DNA of 64,000 bases from Maea johnstoni (GCA_963942565.1 OZ012691.1:10641517-10705516), one strand, 5' to 3'. Numbered from the stretch's first letter, positions 1 to 12,337 are shown. Made by a program: numbers and translations. The notes: generated by a model not told the origin, from the sequence alone.

Positions 1-524
1 CAGCATAAGGCTCAACTGTTATAGGTATAGTATATTTATTTTGGATAAATTTTTTGCCAGAACCATGCTGCAAGTACCACAAATGGTCAGATGATTGATT
101 CATGTTTTTGCCATATTATGGCAGTGCCAACATAGCAAGTTCAAGTGAAACCACTAGAGAAAGGAGGACCATGATGGTGCCACCTATAGGTCATTCATAG
201 TACTACACTGTGGTAGACCATTGACAGCACTACACTGGTTGGTCAACTCAGTTGGAAAGGATAATTCAGGAACCTAGCCTACTGAACACCCGCATAATAG
301 TTTTCTAGGGGACTTGGAACTTGTTTGGACGAATATGATAACTCTTTTTCAAATATTTGCTAATCTAATTTTAGGGGTCTGATGGCTTGCGCCTCCACCC
401 CCCTCCCAACATTTTTCAGAAAATAAGGGGGGGGGGGGGGGGGGGGTTGGGGGGCAGCGATTCTTTGGACCATAGATAATCCAGATAATAGTTTTCCAGG
501 GTACTCCCAGCATGTAAGGGTTAA
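1..524. other. Noncoding; poly-G tract at 427-446
   Basis: No gene seen. A run of about 20 G occurs at 427-446. The last 15 bases before 525 (agcatgtaagggttaa) look like the end of another TTAA MITE. Confidence 0.5.
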
Positions 525-710
525 CCCTTCCGATGCTGACGCTATCTTAGTCCAAAGCCAAAAGACGCAAAGATTTTTTCATGTTGGTATTCATTGGAAA
601 GCCCTCGCTGAGTACTGCCAAGTGAGTGCCCATTTGCCTGGGTTTCAGTCAGTTTTAATTTTTTTTTGCATCATCTTGTATTGGCCAAATTAACCACCAG
701 CATGAAAGGG
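525..710 (-). mobile_element. TTAA MITE, group A
   Basis: Starts CCCTTCCGATGCTGA and ends CAGCATGAAAGGG between TTAA sites (521-524, 711-714). Shares the right TTAA with the group B copy that follows. Confidence 0.8.
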
Positions 711-714
711 TTAA

Positions 715-922
715 CCCGTTAATGCTCACAGCGGCCAAAGCCAGCCTGCCAATTTTGATGAAATCTTTCAGGCAAAAGCATAATTGGCAAAATATTTGAA
801 GGAGAAATGTTAATCAGAACATTACGAACAACTCTCCTTCAAATTTTCTGTAAAATCATTCCCAATTCAAAAGATATCGTCAAAAGTATCATCGATCCAG
901 ACGACAATTTCTGGATGATGGG
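715..922 (+). mobile_element. TTAA MITE, group B
   Basis: Starts CCCGTTAATGCTCACAGCGG and ends GATGATGGG before TTAA. Interior has the family's GAAGGAGAAATGTTAATC and ATCCAGACGACAATT blocks. Confidence 0.8.
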
Positions 923-993
923 TTAAGATGTGTTTTGTGGCAGCAGGAATGAGGGCAGCCCAGCACAGCAGGGAGGAAAGTGGGAGGTCTGGA

Positions 994-2874
994 GAGATGA
1001 TAATAATTCTCGGGTCACACATGCCAAAACTAAATATAAATATTGTACTATACTCTGTTTGACATGGGCTAGGAATCCATTAAGATAATAATTCTCAGGT
1101 CACACATGCCAAAACTTAATAGAAATATTGTACTATACTATGTTTGACATGGGCTAGGAATCCATAAAGATAGTAATTCTCAGGTCACACATGCCAAAAC
1201 TTAATAGAAATATTGTACTATACTATGTTTGACATGGGCTAGGGTTCCATAAAGATAGTAATTCTCAGGTCACACATGCCAAAACTAAATAGAAATATTG
1301 TACTATACTCTGTTTGACATGGGGTAGGAATCCTCAAAGATGACAATTCTCAGGTCACACATGCCAAAACTAAATAGAAATATTGTACTATACTCTGTTT
1401 GACATGGGCTAGGGATCCTCAAAGATGACAATTCTCAGGTCACACATGCCAAAACTAAATAGAAATATTGTACTATACTCTGTTTGACATGGGCTAGGAA
1501 TCCTCAAAGATGACAATTCTCGGGTCACACATGCCAAAACTAAATACAATTATTCTACTATACTCTGTTTGACATGGGCTAGGAATCCTCAAAGATGACA
1601 ATTCTCAGGTCACACATGCCAAAACTAAATACAATTATACTACTATACTCTGTTTGACATGGGCTAGGAATCCTCAAAGATGACAATTCTCGGGTCACAC
1701 ATGCCAAAACTAAATACAATTATTCTACTATACTCTGTTTGACATGGGCTAGGAATCCTCAAAGATGACAATTCTCGGGTCACACATGCCAAAACTAAAT
1801 ACAATTATTCTACTATACTCTGTTTGACATGGGCTAGGAATCCTCAAAGATGACAATTCTCGGGTCACACATGCCAAAACTAAATAGAAATATTGTACTA
1901 TACTCTGTCTGACATGGGCTAGGAATCCTCAAAGATGACAATTCTCGGGTCACACATGCCAAAACTAAATACAATTATTCTACTATACTCTGTTTGACAT
2001 GGGCTAGGAATCCTCAAAGATGACAATTCTCGGGTCACACATGCCAAAACTAAATACAATTATTCTACTATACTCTGTTTGACATGGGCTAGGAATCCTC
2101 AAAGATGACAATTCTCGGGTCACACATGCCAAAACTAAATAGAAATATTGTACTATACTCTGTCTGACATGGGCTAGGAATCCTCAAAGATGACAATTCT
2201 CGGGTCACACATGCCAAAACTAAATACAATTATTCTACTATACTCTGTTTGACATGGGCTAGGAATCCTCAAAGATGACAATTCTCGGGTCACACATGCC
2301 AAAACTAAATAGAAATATTGTACTATACTCTGTTTGACATGGGCTAGGAATCCTCAAAGATGACAATTCTCGGGTCACACATGCCAAAACTAAATAGAAA
2401 TATTGTACTATACTCTGTCTGACATGGGCTAGGAATCCTCAAAGATGACAATTCTCAGGTCACACATGCCAAAACTAAATACAATTATTCTACTATACTC
2501 TGTTTGACATGGGCTAGGAATCCTCAAAGATGACAATTCTCGGGTCACACATGCCAAAACTAAATAGAAATATTGTACTATACTCTGTCTGACATGGGCT
2601 AGGAATCCTCAAAGATGACAATTCTCAGGTCACACATGCCAAAACTAAATACAATTATTCTACTATACTCTGTTTGACATGGGCTAGGAATCCTCAAAGA
2701 TGACAATTCTCGGGTCACACATGCCAAAACTAAATAGAAATATTGTACTATACTCTGTCTGACATGGGCTAGGAATCCTCAAAGATGACAATTCTCGGGT
2801 CACACATGCCAAAACTAAATAGAAATATTGTACTATACTCTGTCTGACATGGGCTAGGGATCCTCAAAGATGAT
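994..2874. repeat. 85-bp satellite array, about 22 copies
   Basis: Unit of 85 bp running through GGGTCACACATGCCAAAAC, TACTATACTCTG and GACATGGGCTAGGAATCC. Two interior variants alternate (ACAATTATTCTACT and AGAAATATTGTACT), often linked to TGTTTGACAT or TGTCTGACAT. Left-end copies differ most (TAGTAATTCTC, CATAAAGA). Confidence 0.97.
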
Positions 2875-2952
2875 GTATAACATATCATATCTAATAAGAA
2901 GCTTTTTAGAAAAAATCCTGCAAGCAACATAGCAAGGCCTTTCTGAGCTCCT

Positions 2953-2991
2953 ATGGTATAGGTATTGGACTATAGGTATGGGTGAGGGCAC

Positions 2992-3042
<51 letters not shown>

Positions 3043-3082
3043 CATGGGTATGGGTATGGGTATGGGTCTTGGTATGGGTATA

Positions 3083-3117
<35 letters not shown>

Positions 3118-3187
3118 AGGTATGTGTATGGGTTGAGGCATGGGTATGGGTATGGGTATGGGTATAGGTATGTGTATGGGTTGAGGC

Positions 3188-3226
<39 letters not shown>

Positions 3227-3364
3227 AGTATGGGTATGGGTATAGGTATAGGTATGGGTATGGGTATGGGTATGGGTATACCGGGTATGGGAATACCAGG
3301 TATGGGTATGGGTATGGGTATAGATATGGGTATGGGTATAGGTATGGGTATATGGGTATGGGTA

Positions 3365-3403
<39 letters not shown>

Positions 3404-3615
3404 AGGTATGTGTATGGGTTGAGGCATGGGTATTGGTATGGTATGGTATTGGTATGTATGAGTATAGGCATGGTTTAGATAAGGGCATGGTTGGGGACAT
3501 GGGTATGGGTATGGGTATGGATATGGGTATGGGTATAGGTATGGGCATGGGTTGAGGCATGGGTATTGGTATGGGTATGGGTATGGGTATGGGTATAGGT
3601 ATGGGTATGGGTATA

Positions 3616-3692
<77 letters not shown>

Positions 3693-3999
3693 AGGTATGT
3701 GTATGGGTTGAGGCATGGGTATTGGTATGGTATGGTATTGGTATGTATGAGTATAGGCATGGTATAGGTAAGGGCATGGTTGGGGACATGGGTATGGGTA
3801 TGTGTATGGGTGGATGCATGGGTATGGGTATACTGGGAATTGGTATGGGTATGGCAAAGACATAAAACTGAGTACTACTAATCTACCTTTGGTATGCATT
3901 TGGGTTGAGATTGGTTTGGGCATAGTTAAGGGTATAGGTATGCATGAGTATGGGTAGAGCTACATGTAGGGTATAGGTATGGGTATGGGTATGGGTATA

Positions 4000-4047
<48 letters not shown>

Positions 4048-4048
4048 A
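2953..4048. repeat. TATGGG hexamer array with higher-order repeats
   Basis: About 1.1 kb of (TATGGG)n with TATAGG, TATGTG and GGCATG variants. A longer block (TATGTGTATGGGTTGAGGC through GGGCATGGTTGGGGAC) occurs at about 3408-3500 and again at 3695-3790. A diverged stretch at 3845-3960 interrupts it. Long open frames here on both strands come from the repeat and are not genes. Confidence 0.97.
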
Positions 4049-4526
4049 AAGGGTTAAATAATAAATGTGTCTTCTGATTTGATGCAATGGCATTCTTATG
4101 AGGCCAGTCACAATACTGGTGATGTGACAGCAAAAAAAAAGCTTAGTTGTTGAAATCCTAGAGTCGTCTGTGCATAACTCATATGACAAGCCAGGGTTGC
4201 TAGGGCCGCCTATCACCCTGTCACCCTATCATGGCCGCCTATAAACTTATCAATGCCTAGTGAGGCCAATTATGGTCAGCTGATACCCTGGGCCAGATCC
4301 TATCAACACAAACATAATTCATCATTTATATATCCCTAGCGTAACAGAAACAACATACCACATACATCTGGCAACAAAGCCACTTAAAAACCATATTGTT
4401 CAGCTCTGCTACGATAAAATTTACAATGGTAACAAGGAATGAAATATTGTATACAGTAATTAAGATATCTGTGAGACAATTTAGCTAGAAAGTAATTAGA
4501 AATACATTCAATTTTATTTGAGGACT
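4049..4526. other. Noncoding, nothing recognised
   Basis: Begins with a stray GAAAGGGTTAA end of a TTAA MITE. The rest is AT-rich single-copy-looking sequence with no coding or repeat signal I can name. Confidence 0.4.
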
Positions 4527-4758
4527 GCCCTGATGGCCAAGCGGTCTACAATGTTGCATTGACTGCTCGCCATTTCCCACAACTGCCATTAGGATCTATC
4601 AAGCCCTGGCAGGTGAGGAAGTTGCCAGTGACTAGGGGTTAGGTGGTGTTTTTTGTTGGGTACACCAGTTTCCTCCACCATTAACAACTGAATAGTCACA
4701 ACCTAACTGCAATATGGTAAAAAAGTCCCGAAAAAACAAAATTCCAAATTCCATTTCA
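4527..4758 (+). mobile_element. tRNA-derived SINE copy
   Basis: Matches the best copy at 40385: a GCCCTGATGGCC head, a middle with AAGTTGCCAGTGAC and GGGTTAGGTGGTG, then CCTCCACCA and a tail near AATTCCAAATTCC. The tRNA-like B box is decayed. Confidence 0.7.
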
Positions 4759-5484
4759 TTTGCTAACATATAGATAATAGATTCTGGTACCGCATGTCAT
4801 ACCTGCATGGTAATACCACTGATGATATGGCTTATAGGTGTCCTATGTCCTGTGAATACAGGTGGTCTCTAATAACAGGTGAAATATGATACATATTTTG
4901 ACAGCCAAAATTCAAGGACTTTTGGCTGTTATGTCCCAATAACATCCGTGAGCCCAGTGTTATAATCATGCATCAACAGGTCTTTACGAAAAACCAAAAT
5001 GTAATTCACCAAGGGAATTTAGGAACCAGTATTTATAGAATGGCCTTGGCACCGGCCGGTGATATCCCAGTAATTCTGGCATGTAATACAACCTACATCC
5101 TGGATCCACTACGACACATTTAGGGAGTTGAAGATATAATATCAAAACCAGTCTTCACAGGTCAGGCTCGAGGGTATAAAAATAGAACTTATCTTGGTCT
5201 GAAGTCACCCCTGGAAAGATCATAAATGAATCCATTTCACAGACTTGGAACGGACCGATATAACTTTTTAAATTTACTCAGTGTCTTGTATGAATATGGG
5301 GTTTATGCAATCTTAATATCTTTTTAGAAGGAGTTCATATTTTGATATAATTCTACTCTTTCTACTCCTTCTCCAGATGAGATGGATCTACCAACGGGTA
5401 AAACAACAACTAAATAAATAATTCAAAGTTTAGAATATTGTCTAGCCTGATGGGTTTCACTTTCCTTAACCCATTAATGCTTAA
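4759..5484. other. Noncoding, no gene seen
   Basis: AT-rich sequence. It ends with a truncated group B start (CCCATTAATGC, 5470-5480) directly joined to the group A MITE at 5485. Confidence 0.4.
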
Positions 5485-5685
5485 CCCTTATGCTACTATT
5501 GGCTAACTTGGTACAAAATAATGCAAAAAAAACTGAAAAATGACTGAAAACCATGGCACATGGGTACTCATCTAAATGTACTCAATGAGAGCTATCCAAA
5601 GAATACCAACATGAGGGTTTAGATGTTTTCAAAAATATTTGGCTCCTTGTCCTTTGGACAAAAGGTAGCCTCAGCATTGAAAGGG
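5485..5685 (+). mobile_element. TTAA MITE, group A
   Basis: CCCTTATGCTACTATTGGC at the left and CCTCAGCATTGAAAGGG at the right, between TTAA sites. Confidence 0.85.
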
Positions 5686-5707
5686 TTAAAACATCAATCT
5701 TGCTTAG

Positions 5708-5779
5708 CCCTTATCCTGCTAACCACAACAATTGTCGTGGTGTGCAGCAGTGCTCTTAGGTTTCACAGCAGGATAAGGG
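5708..5779. mobile_element. 72-bp palindromic TTA(A/G)-flanked mini-element
   Basis: Ends CCCTTATCCTGCT and AGCAGGATAAGGG are inverted repeats, flanked by TTAG and TTAA. Too small to carry anything but its ends. Confidence 0.65.
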
Positions 5780-5811
5780 TTAAAGTTCCTTTTGGCATTG
5801 TGTCACATGTA

Positions 5812-6072
5812 GCTGTGATGTCTTATATAATAAAACTTGGAAATATAAATTGGAGCATAAATTTGCATCTAGTTACCACGCCCCTTACAACAAGTTATTC
5901 AAGATATAGTATATTCATAGCCGAAAAAGTGACATTGTGTCACATGTAGCTGTAATGTGTTATATAATAAAATTTGGAAATATAAATTGGTGCTTAAAAA
6001 TTGCATCTAGTTACTACACCCCTTACGAAAAGTTATTCAAGATATAGTATATTTATAGCCGAAAAAGTGACA
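5812..6072. repeat. Two tandem copies of a unit of about 128 bp
   Basis: Both carry TATATAATAAAACTTGG or its variant, GCATCTAGTTAC, CCCCTTAC and TATAGCCGAAAAAGTGACA. Confidence 0.85.
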
Positions 6073-6220
6073 ATAACTGAAATTCCTATCTTGGTGCCAG
6101 TGTGGCAGCCTGTAGTTTAATCTAGTCTAGAGGCTTGTGTTGTGATGCCCTTCTCCAGATTGTCTATTCATTTCCAGCACTGTGGCTGTGAGGCATTCCC
6201 GGGCACCCTAATGCTACATC

Positions 6221-6460
6221 ATCTTACACCATACCCTCTCAGGGTGCCCTAATTCAATTAGCCCATGCCTAAATAACCCTTGATGCCCTGTGAGGCCACC
6301 ATCTTACACCATACCCTCTCAGGGTGCCCTAATTCAATTAGCCCATGTCTAAATAACCCTTGATGCCCTGTGAGGCCACCATCTTTCACCATACCCTCTC
6401 AGTGTGCCCTAATTCAATTAGCCCATGCCAGCTATCAACCCTTGATGCCCTGTGAGGCCT
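6221..6460. repeat. 80-bp tandem repeat, 3 copies
   Basis: Unit contains ATACCCTCTCAGGGTGCCC, AATTCAATTAGCCCATG and TTGATGCCCTGTGAGGCC; period exactly 80. Confidence 0.9.
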
Positions 6461-6629
6461 AGGGTGCGCATACTTTATCCCAAATCTATGCATCCTCCTT
6501 AGATTCCCTGACAACTTCTGGCAAACCTCCTGTTTTATAGGTTCAAACAGAATTTCTTTAAAAAAGGTATTTAACACATGTATATATATTCTATTTTTTC
6601 GTAAGAATAAATCAGTGCCTTATAATTAG

Positions 6630-6855
6630 AATCTTAATTTGTTGTCACTTTTTCTGCCATCTTGCGGCTTATAAGTCGTGACTAGCCAGTTGTAAGTGGT
6701 GGAGGAAACCGGAGTACCCAGCAAACACCACCGCCTAAGCCCACATACATTGAAGGAATTCGCACCAAGGTAGTGGTGAGAGACAACTAGGGACAACTGA
6801 CTCTAGCTAAGGCTTGATAGTAAAATTGTGGCCACTGATCTATACAGACAGCCTT
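6630..6855 (-). mobile_element. tRNA-derived SINE copy (decayed)
   Basis: Reverse copy: CGTGACTAGCCAGTTGTAAG, GTGGTGGAGGAAACC, ACCACCGCCTAA and GTGAGAGACAACTAG, in the order expected for the complement of the 40385 copy. Confidence 0.7.
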
Positions 6856-8727
6856 ATGAAAAGCTGAACCAATGAGATGCAGGAAATAAAGTCAAGAAAT
6901 ATTTGCACTCCCATGCAGAGATATTCCCTAATGGACACGTATATATTTTATAAACCACTTAAATGTTTGTAAAATATTCCAGCCTTTTTTATTGGTTCTT
7001 GCTACATTACTTAAAGGTAACACTTCCATAAAATAGAGAAATTATACACAATTTTGAGGAGTTTCTACAGTCTGGAAAAGTCTCTTCGCAACATCTGGTA
7101 TCACTAATGAAGGCACTTATATGTCATAACAACCGCTCTCCATTCCAAAATCTTTCCCCCACGTGGATATCAGTATCTGTCGGAGGAATTTTATGGCAAC
7201 AACTGCGGGACCAATTAGCATGCGAGTGTAATATCTGCGAGTGTTAGATACCCCGACAGCACCACAGAAAAACATATGATTTGTTAAACCTGTTGCTGGT
7301 GGAAACTTATATCTACAGCACTACTAATATTACTCTGAGAGTGCTATCATTAACACTTTCTTTATTAAGCCTAGAAAAAGAAGTTTTTCTGTTAAACGAT
7401 CCGAAAGAAAAATACAAGGTAGGTAGGGAGGATTTTTGGGGGGGATTTTTTTTTTTAAAAAAATGTGTTTCATGCATGTTTTATGTTGATTTGGAGTTGG
7501 AAGGGTAGAAACACTTAAGGGTAAGGATTTTTTTGAGTAAGAACTTGTTAAGCTAGGCACCGACTTCTCAGATTCTCAAAAAAAATTTTAGTGTTGAGGT
7601 GGACATGGTTTTACTTGGGACTGCATGGTTTGTTGGGTTTTAGAGACTGTATACTGTATGCCACATAACCAAAGGCTTAAGATTCACCAAAATATCTTAG
7701 TTTGGTGAGCCATTTACTTTGACTGAAGTCCCCTAATCATTAGTGTCTAAATACTGAATACTAAATAGTCAAAATCTAAGGTCCCATTAAAGATATATCA
7801 GTTAAGTGTGGTCCGGCAGTAGAAACTAAAACTTTGCTAAACCCCTTTTTCCCAGATATATATTTTTCTCTGTGGTTTAGAGGGCAGAGTTGTATTTTGC
7901 GCCAATGGAAGCTAAAATTTTGCCAAACCTCTTTTTTCCCATATATATATTTTTTCTCTGTGTTTTAGAGGGCACAGTTTTATTTTGCATGGTATGTTGG
8001 TGCCTGTATACTGTATACCGCCCTATCAGCTGATGTCTGACGCTCACACCTACAGTCTGCTGTCAGGCAAAAACAACAACACACAATCCAAGCCACTTTT
8101 TAGCACTGAGTGCAACAGGAGAATATCATGGATATAGCATTTCTCCTATATCCGTGTTAGGATAGGGACTTTTTATTCATAGCCTCTTAGATGAAGAAAA
8201 GAATGGATATGTAGCAAGAGACCAATTACTATGTGCGCTATAGTGAAGGGCTGGCATCAGGGTGAGGTCACGAGGGAACAAGGACCAATCAAGGCTCTCG
8301 TATCATTTACATTACAGAGAAACCTGAGCGTAAGCATCATCTGAGCATGTGCACAGCACAACTTTTGGGCTATAGGTTGAGGCTAGCCAGTTCAGGTTGA
8401 CCGGCTGGTTTCATATCCACTTGTTTTTATTTATCTAAGATAGCCTGTAGAGGACCCAGTATAAGAATATATGGATTTGGACCTGGCTGCACTGAGATAT
8501 CACTTTGCCACATTTGTCAGATACATATTGTTAAGATTTTTGGGGTGATAGCAATACAGTTTAAGTGTTTATGTGTCTTGATTGCATTTAATTTGTACAT
8601 TTTATTTATCTATTTATCATATATCATCAAGTATGTATATTTCTATTTTTCCAACAGTCGACCCATTGTATTGTTGCCTGGTATCTAACAATTGCCAACT
8701 ACCAATTACTAGCCTGTATTGTTGCAG
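6856..8727. other. Noncoding stretch with one small tandem duplication
   Basis: No gene found. At about 7813-7990 an 88-bp unit is present twice (AAACTTTGCTAAACC... and CTCTGTG.TTTAGAGGGCA). At 7405-7530 a GGTAGGTAGGGAGGATTTTT block resembles the ends of the element at 13111. Confidence 0.5.
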
Positions 8728-8965
8728 GGGACACCCCAATAACAGAGTTGTCTAAGGCATTGCCACTGACTGCTAGCTGTCCATCACAACTGTGCAGATT
8801 CAAATCCCAGTCGGTGCATGTGAGAAAGTTGCGAGTGACTTTTGGTTAGGGGTGTTTTTTGCGAGGTACTCCAGTGTCTTCCACCACACACAATTGGCAT
8901 ATCTTGACTTAATTAGGGAGTACATGGAATAAAAAGTGATGATAAACTAAATTCTGAAATTTCCT
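8728..8965 (+). mobile_element. tRNA-derived SINE copy
   Basis: CTAAGGCATTGCCACTGACT, a B-box-like AGATTCAAATCCC, GAGAAAGTTGCGAGTGAC and the tail AAAAAGTGATGATAAACT. Its 3' flank recurs inside the MITE at 14715. Confidence 0.75.
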
Positions 8966-9059
8966 GTATTTCTTATGCTCATGGTGTGACGGTGTTGGTG
9001 CATCTCACCTTCACTCCACCACCAATGTCAAGAAAGGTGCATAGAATGATTCTCCTTAA

Positions 9060-9282
9060 CCCATTAATGCTCACAGCGGCCAAATACAGCCTGACAATTT
9101 TGATGAAATTTTACAGGAAACAGCAAATTTAGAAAGATATTTGATAGAGAAATCTTTTTCAGGACATAATCAACAACTCTCCTTCAAATATTTTGCAAAA
9201 TCATGCTTAACTCCAAGGTTATCATCAAAAGTATCAGAGATCCAGACGACAATTCCTAGCAGGACTCTTAAGTGTTAATGGG
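9060..9282 (+). mobile_element. TTAA MITE, group B
   Basis: CCCATTAATGCTCACAGCGG to AAGTGTTAATGGG between TTAA sites. Confidence 0.85.
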
Positions 9283-9652
9283 TTAATGCCAACTTAAAGG
9301 CACATGTAGAAATCCTTACATTGTCTGCTCCTGGATGTCAACGCATAAAAACTGATCTTCTAGAGATAACATGCTGGTTGCTGCTCCACCTGCATTTTGT
9401 CTAGTTTCTCCTCCTCAATCCTCCTTAATTGTCTGCTTCCAGGAGAGTAACATTTTAGGCTAGTTTCTTACTTCAGCCAAAACAAATGAATGGAGCAGAT
9501 TTTTGATCATTTATTTTTCAATTATATTGAGTTCAAATTCCTAGCTGATGGAAGAAGCTATGGTACCCAGGTAAAACCACCCACACACCCCAAAGCAACT
9601 GAGGTCACTGCCCTCACCCTCCTCCACTCAGTGCATACACACCAGGATTTAA

Positions 9653-9875
9653 CCCATTAACACTTAAAAGTTCCTCCAGACATTGTCGTCTGGATCGACG
9701 ATACTTTTGGCAATTACTTTTGAATTGAGAATAATTTTACAGAATATTTGAAGGAGAGTTGTTTTTAATGTTCCGATCAACATCTCTTCTTCAAAAACTT
9801 AGCCAAATCTGCTTTAGCCTGAAAGATTTCATCAAAATTGTCAGGCTGGTTTTGGCCGCTGTGAGCATTAATGGG
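9653..9875 (-). mobile_element. TTAA MITE, group B (array member 1)
   Basis: CCCATTAACACTTAAAAG to GTGAGCATTAATGGG. The TTAA at 9876-9879 is shared with the next element. Confidence 0.85.
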
Positions 9876-9879
9876 TTAA

Positions 9880-10068
9880 CCTGTTCATGCCTGTAGCAGC
9901 AAAAACTGCCTGACAATTTTCGTGATATGTCTCTAACAAGAGTAATTTTCAGAAAATACTTAAAGGAGAAATGTCAATCCAAATTCAAACCACAACTCTC
10001 CTCCAAATACCTTGTAAATTTGTTATCAATTTCTTTCCTGTCAGAGGAAATGTCCAGGCATGAAATGG
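9880..10068 (+). mobile_element. TTAA MITE, subgroup B2 (array member 2)
   Basis: CCTGTTCATGCCTGTAGCAG to CCAGGCATGAAATGG between shared TTAA sites. The interior is related to group B (CTGACAATTTT, AAGGAGAAATGTCAATCC). Confidence 0.8.
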
Positions 10069-10072
10069 TTAA

Positions 10073-10294
10073 CCCATTCACACTTAGAGTTCCATTAGAA
10101 AGTATCGTCTGCTACTCTCATACTTTTGAAAATAACTTGGGAATAAAGCATAAGTTCACAAAATATTTGAAGTAGAGTTGTTGCTTGGCTTCTGATTAAC
10201 ATTTCTCCTTCAAATTTTTTCCAAAAAGTGCTTTTGTTAGAAAAGTATAATCAAAATTGTCAGGCCTGTTTTGGCCGCTCTAAGTGTGAATGGG
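10073..10294 (-). mobile_element. TTAA MITE, group B (array member 3)
   Basis: CCCATTCACACTTAGAGTTCC to TAAGTGTGAATGGG; TTAA on both sides, the left one shared. Confidence 0.85.
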
Positions 10295-10298
10295 TTAA

Positions 10299-10838
10299 GG
10301 AGATACAGTGGTTACTAAGCTCTTGGTAAAACAGACCCCTGCCTAATCTTCCCACAATCTCCTGCAGGTCCCGGCAGAGGTGTGTCCTCGAGTGCTAGTT
10401 AGTAACTAATCTTACTTTATCTCCGCACACCCCCCCTCCCCGCCATGTGCCAGATACGGCAGCAGAGAGACACTTACCGCGCCTGACACACGAGAAATTG
10501 ATGGCGAAAATAAATCTACCGAATCTCAATCGACCTCGTCCATTTTGGAAACGCTCTTCTCAGGTTATCCATCGTTTTTATTAGGGTCACTGAGGGAAAT
10601 TGATGAGGTGGGGGGGGGGGGGGGGTATTATTATCTGAGGAATTGACTTCATCTTTATCAATGTCAACCTCAAACACTTTCACTTTTTTTTTGTATTTTT
10701 GCAGTTTTTAAATGCATGAATGTTTTACTACCATGGATTGACGAGGTGGGATTTTTATCTGAGGAATTGACTTCCGCTTCATCAATGTCAACTTCAAACG
10801 TCTCTCACTTTATTTTTTTGTATTTTTGCAGTTTTTAA
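10299..10838. other. Noncoding with a GC-richer patch and two related TTGACTTC blocks
   Basis: A GC-richer patch at 10430-10560 includes a minus-strand donor-like GCG|gtaagtg at 10478. Poly-G lies at 10610-10625. GAGGAATTGACTTC...CATCAATGTCAAC occurs twice (10638 and 10760). Confidence 0.45.
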
Positions 10839-11047
10839 CCCTTCCAATGAATGCTAAGGCTACTTTCATCCAAAGAACAAGGACGCAAATATTTTTGAAA
10901 ACCATCCAAAACCTGTCATATTGGTATTCATTGGATAGCTCTCGTTGAGTACTCTCAGAAGAGTACCCATTTGCCAGGGTTTCATTTATTTTCAGGTTTC
11001 TTTGCATCATTTTGTATTGGAAAAAATTCCCACCAGCAGCACAGGGG
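10839..11047 (-). mobile_element. TTAA MITE, group A
   Basis: CCCTTCCAATGAATGCTAAGG to CACCAGCAGCACAGGGG, with TTAA at both sides. Confidence 0.85.
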
Positions 11048-11897
11048 TTAAATGTTTAAAAACTATTTGAATGTTTTGCTATCACAAGTTATATAGTCCG
11101 AGTCTATGAAAATATGAGCTTAAAGAATAGCAAGGGGGTCTTGTCAAAGAGCCTGCTGATAGTTGGTGCTCTGGAGTGGACCAGTGCCAGTGCTCAACCA
11201 ATGAGCAGCATGAATCAAATACACAACCTTTTCATATTCTTGAGGGAGCCATACTCTTTAGATTGCTGGCTTTACTCCTGGAACTTATCCAATTTTCATA
11301 TTTTTTTGTTACTGGTCCTGGCTTAAAATAATCTACACAAGAAAATTTCTAGTTTTTTCCATAAAATTCTTTCCTGTAATTGATCAGGACAGGAATACCT
11401 TGTGATCAATCTCATATTAATCAAAATCAAGCATAATCACATTCTGCTGTTTTTTGAGCATTCCTGAATGAAAAAATTTAGGGAATTGATATCCAGGACT
11501 CTCTATCTGTTACTTTATCTAAAAGAAACTCATCAAAACAAAATTTTCACTTGAAATATAGGAATGTGGCCTAAGGAAAAGGTCATATGCTTATAACCAT
11601 CAACAGACAGCTATGTCTTTCTGACTTTAAATTCATTTAATTACTGGAAAAACTGAAATAGATACCAGATTCCTTCATTGAAACTAAATATAAATCAATT
11701 TTCACCTACCAAGCATTTGCATTTAATTGACATAATAATTCTATTATTTCCCTACATGTATGATTTTCTAAGTTTTTAAAATTTCATTAAAAACTTTTTA
11801 ATTGTTTTTCCTCTTCAAAATTTCAAAAAAGTAAAGTTTGTGATTGCCTTTATCAATATCCTACAAAATGCAAGTCAACTCCAAGTAGGATTATTAA
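11048..11897. other. Noncoding, nothing recognised
   Basis: AT-rich, no exon-like or repeat structure I can support. Confidence 0.4.
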
Positions 11898-12101
11898 CCT
11901 TTTAAATGCTGAGGCTACTTTCCTCCGAAGCACAAGGAAGCAAAGAATTTTGAAAACCATCTAAACCCTGTCATGTTGTATTCATTGGATAGCTCTCGAT
12001 GAGTACTCTCAGATGAGTACCCATGTGCCAGGGTTTCGATCATTTTTCATGTTTTTTTATACCATTTTTTAGTGGCAAATTAGCCACCAGCAGCATAAGG
12101 G
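11898..12101 (-). mobile_element. TTAA MITE, group A
   Basis: Left end CTTTTAAATGCTGAGGC, right end CAGCAGCATAAGGG, TTAA flanks. Confidence 0.82.
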
Positions 12102-12337
12102 TTAACCTATGCGCACTTAACCCATGAGTGATAAAGAGATGGACATACAATATCACCTTAAGTCCCTCCATAACTAGTTAATAGATATTTTGGTACCACA
12201 ACGAAGGAAATCTACGCTTCAAGCGAATGACAAATATGCTGTATCTTTCCTTCTCCTATCTTAATGCTTATCAGTTATGCCGGAATAGGTGATATTTTTT
12301 GTGACCTTCGGTTAAACGACTGAACGTTAATTTCAAC

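Noticed and set aside
2854-3923. Long open frames of Pro-Ile, Pro-Tyr, His-Thr and Gly-Met-Tyr repeats
   Set aside because: They are translations of the TATGGG hexamer array in several frames on both strands; no splice sites or varied sequence.
2953-4048. Interstitial telomere repeat
   Set aside because: The unit is TATGGG, not TTAGGG, and no telomeric variant is seen.
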